From Microbacteriaceae bacterium 3FA27C10 (GTDB lineage Bacteria > Actinomycetota > Actinomycetes > Actinomycetales > Microbacteriaceae): a stretch of 49,531 bases of DNA. The translations under genes were made by a program, and so were the position numbers. The notes beneath the pieces are model-generated. The model was not told where the DNA came from and ran no database searches. It saw only the letters and a program-made list of their open reading frames with translations. Positions within the stretch are counted from its first letter, which is position 1, and the number at the start of each line of letters is the position of its first letter. Shown here one piece after another: positions 44,375 to 49,531 of this stretch. The stretch covers positions 1-49,531 of the forward strand of contig SCNI01000029.1 of NCBI GenBank assembly GCA_005502775.1, read 5' to 3'.

Positions 44375-45285
44375 ACGCCGTGAAGGTGACCGTGATCGGA
44401 GCCGGACTGATCGGATGCGCGTGGGCCGCGCTGTTCGCCCGCGGCGGCCACGAGGTCGTGGTCTTCGACCTCGACGAGACCGCGCTCGACCGCGTCGACG
44501 CGCACGTGCGGGCGCTTCTGGACGACCTCGAGGCTCCCGCGGCGATCGCTCGCGTGCGCGTCTCGTCCGACCTCGCCGAGGCGGTCGCCGGCGCGGACTA
44601 CGTGCAGGAGTGCGTGCCGGAGGTGGTGTCGATCAAGGCCGCGGTGCTCGCGTCGATCGCGCAGCACGCGCCGGCGTCCGCCATCCTGGCCTCGTCGACC
44701 TCGGCGCTCATGCCGTCGCTGTTCACGGCCGAGGTGCCGGGGCGGGAGCGCACGATCGTGGCGCATCCGATCAACCCGCCCCATCTGCACACGGCCGTCG
44801 AGGTGGTGCCGGCACCCTGGACCTCGGCGGAGACCGTCGCCCGGGCCGAGGAGATCCTCGAGAGCGTCGGCATGGAGCCGATCGTGCTCACGGAGGAGAT
44901 CGACGGCTTCGTCGTGAACCGGCTGCAGTCGGCCATCCTGCACGAGGCGTTCCGGCTGGTGGCCTCGGGGGTGGTGGGGGCCCGCGACGTCGATCGCGCC
45001 ATGGTGGGCGCGCTGGCGCCGCGCTGGTCGTTCCTCGGCGTGTTCGGCACCATCGATCTGAACGCACCGGAGGGGATCGCGCAGTACGTCGAGCGCTACG
45101 GCCCGCTCTACGAGCGCCTCGGCGCCGCGCAAGGAGACCCGGTCGACTGGCAGCAGGTGCTCGACGACGGTCTGCTCGCCCAGGTCGAGGCCGAGGTGCC
45201 CCGCGCCGGGCTCGACGCCCGCCGGGCCTGGCGCGACCGGAGGCTCGTCGAGCTCGCGCGCGCCCGGGCCGCCGCTCGGGACTGA
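44371..45285 (+). CDS. 3-hydroxyacyl-CoA dehydrogenase-fold oxidoreductase (L-gulonate 3-dehydrogenase-like)
   Basis: This 304-residue protein has an N-terminal Rossmann motif VTVIGAGLIGCAWAALFARGG and the family segments SSTSALMPSLF, VAHPINPPHLHTAVEVVP and DGFVVNRLQSAILHEAFRL. Relatives oxidise hydroxyacids such as L-gulonate or carnitine, as well as 3-hydroxyacyl-CoA. The sugar-acid context favours a non-CoA hydroxyacid. GTG 44371 overlaps the SDR stop by 4 bp. Confidence 0.83.
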   Translation: MNAVKVTVIGAGLIGCAWAALFARGGHEVVVFDLDETALDRVDAHVRALLDDLEAPAAIARVRVSSDLAEAVAGADYVQECVPEVVSIKAAVLASIAQHAPASAILASSTSALMPSLFTAEVPGRERTIVAHPINPPHLHTAVEVVPAPWTSAETVARAEEILESVGMEPIVLTEEIDGFVVNRLQSAILHEAFRLVASGVVGARDVDRAMVGALAPRWSFLGVFGTIDLNAPEGIAQYVERYGPLYERLGAAQGDPVDWQQVLDDGLLAQVEAEVPRAGLDARRAWRDRRLVELARARAAARD

Positions 45286-45355
45286 CAGGTCCGACTCGGG
45301 CTGAGACGGAGCGGGGGTGGCCCGGGCGTGGCATCCCGATTCGCCTCGCGACCCC

Positions 45356-45387
45356 ACTGTGCGATGTAATCACTGTGCGATGTAATC
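45356..45387. repeat. Perfect 16-bp tandem duplication
   Basis: ACTGTGCGATGTAATC occurs twice head to tail (45356-45371 and 45372-45387) with no mismatch. It lies 43 bp upstream of the serine-hydrolase start codon in its presumed promoter region. It could be a paired activator or repressor site, or a recent slippage duplication. Confidence 0.75.
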
Positions 45388-45430
45388 GACGGGCGGGCAC
45401 CGAGCCCCGTCAGCTCGATGAGGAGGATCT

Positions 45431-46438
45431 GTGGACACACCGGACGACGCCATCCGCTGGGTTCGCCGGCAGGTCGACGGGGGCGCGCTCCCGTCGGCGG
45501 TGTTCGGCGTGGCGAACTCCCGGGGCGCCCAGCTGGTCGAGGCCTTCAGCGGCACCGACGAGCGGCCGGCCCGGGTCGACGACCACTACGCGCTGTTCTC
45601 CGTCACGAAGCCGCTGACCGGCATCGCGATGGCGCGCGCGGTCGAACGCGGCGAGCTCTCGCTGCGCCAGAACCTCGCCTCGGTGGTCCAGGATGCCCCC
45701 GGCCGGCGCCCCGAGGCCTGGCGCGAGACCGTGCGGCTCGAGCACCTGCTCTCGCACACCGCCGGCCTCGCCGAACCCGCCCTCGACGACCCGCGTCCGC
45801 TCGACCAGCAGCTCGCCGAAGCCGGACAGGCCTTCGCCGCCGGCACGATGGCGAGCTACTCCAACATCGCCTTCCACGGGGCGGCCCGGATGCTCACCGC
45901 GGCCACCGGGCGCACGGTGCACGACGACATCGCCGCCGTCGCCGCCCTCGCGGGTGCCCCCGCCGGCTCGCTGACCTTCGACGCCGCGAGCGACCCGCAC
46001 CGGGTCTACGGGCAGGAGCGAGTGGGGCTCGACGCCTCGGTGCTCGCCGGCCACCGGCATCCCGCCGCCGGTGTCTCCGGCACCGCCGAGGGTCTGCTCG
46101 CCGTCGGCTCCTCGCTGCTGCGGGCGCTCGGGGGAGCGCGGGGCGAGGTGCTGCATCCGGAGACCCTGCGCGGCATGCTGCTCTCGCGCACCGCGGGCCT
46201 GCCCGACCCGGTGCCGGGCGACCCGGGCCGCGAGTTCGGGCTCACCTGGAACCTGCGCGGCGGCTCCACGGCGCTGCTGCACCGCGAGGTCTTCGGCCAC
46301 GAGGGATGGACGACCACGCAGTGGTGGATCTACCCCGAGCTCGACGTGTGCTTCGTGCTGCTCACCAACCTGCTCGACGCGCGCGGGCTGGGCGTCGACC
46401 CCGACGAGCTGAACAACGCGGTGGCGTTCGGGTTCTGA
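45431..46438 (+). CDS. Beta-lactamase-fold serine hydrolase
   Basis: This 335-residue protein of the class-C beta-lactamase/esterase superfamily has the SxxK motif FSVTK (Ser57, Lys60) and the YxN motif YSN (Tyr143), with HEGWTT late in the sequence in the place of the KTG-like element. No signal peptide is present, so it is cytoplasmic and more likely an esterase or peptidase than an antibiotic-resistance enzyme. GTG 45431 follows AGGAGGA at 45420-45426. Confidence 0.85.
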   Translation: MDTPDDAIRWVRRQVDGGALPSAVFGVANSRGAQLVEAFSGTDERPARVDDHYALFSVTKPLTGIAMARAVERGELSLRQNLASVVQDAPGRRPEAWRETVRLEHLLSHTAGLAEPALDDPRPLDQQLAEAGQAFAAGTMASYSNIAFHGAARMLTAATGRTVHDDIAAVAALAGAPAGSLTFDAASDPHRVYGQERVGLDASVLAGHRHPAAGVSGTAEGLLAVGSSLLRALGGARGEVLHPETLRGMLLSRTAGLPDPVPGDPGREFGLTWNLRGGSTALLHREVFGHEGWTTTQWWIYPELDVCFVLLTNLLDARGLGVDPDELNNAVAFGF

Positions 46439-46500
46439 GCGCCGGCTGGGGCGTGGGCGCGTCGGCGCGTGGGTGGGCAGGCGGCCGCCCGGCGCGGCCG

Positions 46501-46544
46501 CGGATCGCTGGGCGCGGTGCCCCGGATCGCTGGGCGCGGTGCCC
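46501..46544. repeat. Perfect 22-bp tandem duplication
   Basis: A 22-bp unit beginning CGGATCGCTGGGCGCGGTGC is repeated exactly once (46501-46522, 46523-46544) in the 149-bp gap before the Vgb-like gene. It looks like a GC-rich slippage duplication. No regulatory meaning is evident. Confidence 0.75.
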
Positions 46545-46587
46545 GCCCGCGCCGGGCACCTCCCTCGCGCGTGGGTAGGCTCGGGGC

Positions 46588-47580
46588 ATGAGCGCCAGCG
46601 AACGCCGCATCGTCGAGCACGTCATCGCCCGCGAGGGGGAGGGCCCCTATGCGGTGGCGGCGACGGACGACGGCGCCGTCTGGTGCACGCTCGTGCACGC
46701 CGGCGCCGTGGTGCGGTTCGACCCGGGCACGGGGGCCGTGGCGCGGCTCGACCTGGAGCCTGCGGGGGCCGGCCGGGCGCATCCGGAGCCGCAGGAGCAT
46801 CCGCGTCACGGGCATCCTGCCGCCGGCGCGCAACCCTCGCAGCTCGCCGCCGCCGACGAGAGCTCGGTGTGGGTCACCGACACCACCGGGAACCGCGTGC
46901 TGCTCCTCGGCGTCGACGCTTCGGGCACGCCCGTCGTGAAGCTCGAGGTGGCCGTGCCCACCGCCGACGCGCAGCCCTTCGGCATCGCGGCGATGCACGA
47001 CGGCACGGTGTGGTTCACCGAGCTGGGGCAGGATGCGCTGGGCCGCATCGACATCCTCGGCCAGGTCACGGAGTTCCCGGCCGGTACCCACGAGGGCTTC
47101 GTGTCGATGATCGCCGCCTCGGGCGACAGCCTCTGGTTCACGGCGAACCAGACCGGCGCGATCGGCTACATCCGGGGCGGGGACGCCGCGGTGCAGCTGT
47201 TCCCGATCCCGACGCCGCACGCCGGCCCCGTGGGCATCACGGTGGGCGACGACGGGGCCGCCTGGTTCTGTGAGATCCACGCGGGGGCCATCGGGAGGGT
47301 CGACCGCGCCGGGCGGTTCAGCGAGCATCCGCTGCCGTGGAGCGAGTCGAAACCGCACGCGATCTGCCGCGACGGGCAGGCCGGAGGCGGGCTGTGGGCG
47401 ACGCTGTGGGGTTCGAACCAGCTCGCCCACATCGCACTCGACGGGGCGATCGACGTGGTCGACCTGCCCGGCGGGCAGTCGGAGCCACACGGCCTCGCAG
47501 TCGCGGCCGACGGCACGGTGTGGGTGGCGATGGAGTCGGGCGCGCTGTGTTCACTGCACGCCGCCGCCCCTGCGGCGTGA
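46588..47580 (+). CDS. Virginiamycin B lyase-like beta-propeller protein
   Basis: This 330-residue seven-bladed propeller has repeating units such as GTVWFTELGQDALGRID and AAWFCEIHAGAIGRVD. The Vgb catalytic and Mg-binding residues line up: His257 in KPHAIC (Vgb His228), Glu299 and His301 in SEPHGL (Glu268, His270) and Glu316 in VAMES (Glu284). Spacing is nearly the same as in VgbA. Known Vgb enzymes linearise group B streptogramins by a lyase reaction. An unusual His/Pro-rich insert lies near residues 58-78. The ATG has a weak ribosome-binding site. Activity is possible, but many Vgb-like proteins have unknown natural roles. Confidence 0.85.
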   Translation: MSASERRIVEHVIAREGEGPYAVAATDDGAVWCTLVHAGAVVRFDPGTGAVARLDLEPAGAGRAHPEPQEHPRHGHPAAGAQPSQLAAADESSVWVTDTTGNRVLLLGVDASGTPVVKLEVAVPTADAQPFGIAAMHDGTVWFTELGQDALGRIDILGQVTEFPAGTHEGFVSMIAASGDSLWFTANQTGAIGYIRGGDAAVQLFPIPTPHAGPVGITVGDDGAAWFCEIHAGAIGRVDRAGRFSEHPLPWSESKPHAICRDGQAGGGLWATLWGSNQLAHIALDGAIDVVDLPGGQSEPHGLAVAADGTVWVAMESGALCSLHAAAPAA

Positions 47581-47593
47581 CGCGGGGCACGTT

Positions 47594-47869
47594 CTAGGGC
47601 AGGGCGCTCGCGATCGCCGTCAGCACCTGCTGCGAGGTGGGCACGCCGGATGCCCTCATCCGCTCGGTGCCGTCCGGGCCCGTGATCACGATGGTCGGGG
47701 TGGCCACGATGCCGAGCTGCTCGCTCTCCTCGGGGGCGTCGGCCACGTTCACCTCGCGCCAGTCGACGCGCTCGCCCAGCAGCGGAACCAGGCCGTCGAG
47801 GGTCTGGCGGGTGCTCGTGCAGGCCCCGCAGAAGCTGGAGGAGTAGAGCGTCACGCTCAGTTCTGCCAC
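47594..47869 (-). CDS. Small thioredoxin/glutaredoxin-like protein
   Basis: This protein of about 91 residues has a thioredoxin fold with the redox motif SFCGACTST (Cys14, Cys17) and the cis-proline segment GIVATPTIVITGPDG. AGGAGA lies six bases before GTG 47869, so I use this start rather than the ATG at 47884, which overlaps the ribosome-binding site. It is divergent from purA. Confidence 0.83.
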   Translation of the reverse strand: MAELSVTLYSSSFCGACTSTRQTLDGLVPLLGERVDWREVNVADAPEESEQLGIVATPTIVITGPDGTERMRASGVPTSQQVLTAIASALP

Positions 47870-48043
47870 GGCTGTTCTCCTCATCGTCTTGTTCTCCACA
47901 ACCGCTCGCGTGCCGCGCTGATTCCCTCCGGCCTGTGGAGAAACCGGATGCTCAGGGCCGCCCACGGTAGAATCGACTGTCAACCGGCACAGTCCGCCGG
48001 GCACTGACATCGGAACCTCGATCCGAACCCGGAGGGAATCCAC

Positions 48044-49330
48044 ATGCCAGCGATCGTCCTGATCGGCGCCCAGTGGGGCGACGAAGGCAAAGGCAAGGCC
48101 ACCGACCTCCTCGGCAGCCGTGTCGACTACGTCGTGAAGTTCAACGGGGGCAACAACGCCGGCCACACGGTCGTGGTCGGCGACAAGAAGTACGCCCTGC
48201 ACCTGCTGCCCTCGGGCATCCTCACCCCCGGTGTCACGCCGGTGATCGCCAACGGCGTGGTCGTCGACGTCGAGGTGCTCTTCCACGAGCTGGAGGCCCT
48301 CGGCTCGCGCGGGGTCGACGTGTCGCGCCTGCTCGTGTCGGCCAACGCGCACGTCATCACGGCCTACCACCGCACCATCGACAAGGTCACCGAGCGCTTC
48401 CTCGGCAAGCGCCAGATCGGCACCACCGGGCGCGGAATCGGGCCGGCCTACGCCGACAAGATCAATCGCGTGGGCATCCGCATCCAAGACCTGTTCGACG
48501 AGGGAATCCTCCGCCAGAAGGTCGAGGCGGCCCTCGACCTCAAGAACCACATCCTCCTGAAGGTCTACAACCGCCGCTCCATCGCCGCCGACGAGGTCAT
48601 CGACGACCTGCTGTCGTACACCGAGCGGCTGCGGCCCATGGTGGCCGACACCTCGCTCGTGCTCAACCGCGCGCTCGACGAGGGCAAGACGGTGCTGTTC
48701 GAGGGCGGCCAGGCCACGATGCTCGACGTCGACCACGGCACCTACCCCTTCGTCACCTCCTCGAACGCCACCTCGGGCGGGGCGGCCACCGGTTCCGGCG
48801 TGGCGCCGAACCGCATCGACCGCGTCATCGCGGTCGTGAAGGCCTACACCACGCGCGTCGGCGCTGGTCCCTTCCCCACCGAGCTGTTCGACGAGTCGGG
48901 CGAGTTCCTGCGTTCGCAGGGCTTCGAGTTCGGCACCACCACGGGCCGCCCGCGCCGCACCGGCTGGTACGACGCGCCGGTCGCCCGCTACACCGCGCGC
49001 ATCAACGGCGTCACCGACTTCGTGCTCACGAAGCTCGACGTGCTCACGGGGCTGCCCACCATTCCGGTGTGCGTGGCCTACGACGTCGACGGCGTGCGGG
49101 TCGACGAGGTGCCGGTGTCGCAGAGCGACTTCCACCACGCCAAGCCCATCTACGAGACCTTCGAGGGCTGGAGCGAAGACATCACCGGCGCCCGCACCTT
49201 CTCCGACCTGCCCCCGGCGGCGCAGCGCTACGTGCTCGCCGTCGAGGAGATGAGCGGCTCCCGAATCTCGGCCATCGGCGTCGGCCCGTCCCGCGACGCC
49301 ATCATCTCCCGCCACGACCTGCTCGAGTAG
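48044..49330 (+). CDS. purA: Adenylosuccinate synthetase
   Basis: This 428-residue enzyme catalyses GTP-dependent formation of adenylosuccinate from IMP and aspartate, the first committed step to AMP. Catalytic Asp13 is in QWGDEGKGK and His41 in NNAGHT. Further signatures are [25 protein letters not shown] and the late VEEMSGSRI. The segment [19 protein letters not shown] carries small changes from the common FEGAQGT form. ATG 48044 follows GGAGGGAATCC. Confidence 0.97.
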   Translation: MPAIVLIGAQWGDEGKGKATDLLGSRVDYVVKFNGGNNAGHTVVVGDKKYALHLLPSGILTPGVTPVIANGVVVDVEVLFHELEALGSRGVDVSRLLVSANAHVITAYHRTIDKVTERFLGKRQIGTTGRGIGPAYADKINRVGIRIQDLFDEGILRQKVEAALDLKNHILLKVYNRRSIAADEVIDDLLSYTERLRPMVADTSLVLNRALDEGKTVLFEGGQATMLDVDHGTYPFVTSSNATSGGAATGSGVAPNRIDRVIAVVKAYTTRVGAGPFPTELFDESGEFLRSQGFEFGTTTGRPRRTGWYDAPVARYTARINGVTDFVLTKLDVLTGLPTIPVCVAYDVDGVRVDEVPVSQSDFHHAKPIYETFEGWSEDITGARTFSDLPPAAQRYVLAVEEMSGSRISAIGVGPSRDAIISRHDLLE

Positions 49331-49531
49331 CCCGGCGCCCGCCCAGGCGCCCGGGCTCTGCCTCTCTCACGTCATCCAGCGCGCGAAACGACGGAGTCTC
49401 CGGCCAAGTGCGGCCTGAGGCTCCGTCGTCTTGTGCTGGCGGTGCGCGGCTCCGTCGTTTTGCCGTCGTGGGGTCGCCCGGGGTCGCCCGCGTGGGTCAG
49501 CCCGGGGGCGTGAGTGGCGCTGGGCGGGGCG
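49331..49531. other. Downstream of purA: hairpins and a repeated 9-mer, no gene seen
   Basis: A first imperfect GC hairpin (CCCGGCGCC with GGCGCCCGGG) follows the purA stop. A second inverted repeat uses ACGACGGAG (49389-49397) and CTCCGTCGT (49421-49429), with extra pairing of CGGCC and GGCCT inside. A third copy of CTCCGTCGT begins at 49450. The pair can act as the purA terminator. No coding frame is convincing. Confidence 0.55.

Noticed and set aside
45431-46438. Serine hydrolase as a beta-lactamase resistance gene
   Set aside because: SxxK and YxN are present, but there is no signal peptide and no convincing KTG. The wider esterase family is more likely.
45356-46544. Direct repeats as a possible CRISPR array
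   Set aside because: Both are two-copy head-to-tail duplications with no spacers and no cas genes nearby.

Overview
The window is high-GC DNA with dense, often 4-bp-overlapping genes. Frequent GTG starts, actinobacterial-type lipoprotein and sortase signals, a fused MrpA/B antiporter subunit and the codon style point to an actinobacterium. Microbacteriaceae is my best guess, from gene style only; no rRNA or marker phylogeny is available here. I see no phage, insertion sequence, CRISPR array, tRNA or rRNA.

Layout. (1) 1-3 kb: a truncated, P-loop-less ABC-ATPase-like gene translationally coupled to a TetR regulator that has a 28-bp palindromic operator, then an isochorismatase-fold hydrolase and a YghZ-type aldo/keto reductase. 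(2) 3-15.4 kb: a carbohydrate locus. It encodes a wall-anchored multidomain GH30 enzyme, a LacI repressor, a CUT1 ABC importer (two permeases and a lipoprotein, no ATPase), a GH51 arabinofuranosidase and a GH35 beta-galactosidase. Four copies of one LacI-type operator, in two pairs, tie the GH30 gene and the importer operon to the same regulator. The enzyme set fits uptake of type II arabinogalactan side chains: cut outside, import, finish inside. (3) 15.4-24.6 kb: mixed genes, including a quinone-oxidoreductase-like enzyme, an ECF41/SigJ-type sigma factor with a SnoaL-like tail, argG, a second ECF sigma factor with a possible self-recognised promoter, an orphan Imm22-like immunity protein whose 3' end is disturbed by a 7-G tract, an internalin-like LRR wall protein, an NTF2-like protein and a decayed MNT/HEPN-like remnant. 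(4) 24.6-31.1 kb: a complete Mrp cation/proton antiporter operon (A/B fusion, C, D, E, F, G), every junction overlapping by 4 bp.

(5) 31.6-45.3 kb: a divergent sugar-acid locus around an FCD-type GntR regulator. The minus-strand arm encodes the regulator, a FAH-family hydrolase, an SDR, a lactonase and an aldose dehydrogenase. The plus-strand arm encodes a CUT2 importer (binding protein, two permeases, double ATPase) and two enolase-superfamily dehydratases. A RhaM-type mutarotase, another SDR and a hydroxyacid dehydrogenase follow. Together these supply every step of the non-phosphorylating L-fucose route: mutarotase, L-fucose to lactone, L-fuconate, 2-keto-3-deoxy-L-fuconate, the 2,4-diketo acid, then pyruvate plus lactate. 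Two matching 12-bp palindromes lie in the divergent promoter region. (6) 45.4-49.5 kb: a serine hydrolase, a virginiamycin-B-lyase-like propeller with all expected catalytic residues, a small thioredoxin-like protein and purA.

The strongest system-level signals are the two plant-polysaccharide/sugar loci, each with its own visible operator set. Plant arabinogalactan proteins can carry arabinose, galactose and fucose, so the two loci may serve one food source. That link is inference.
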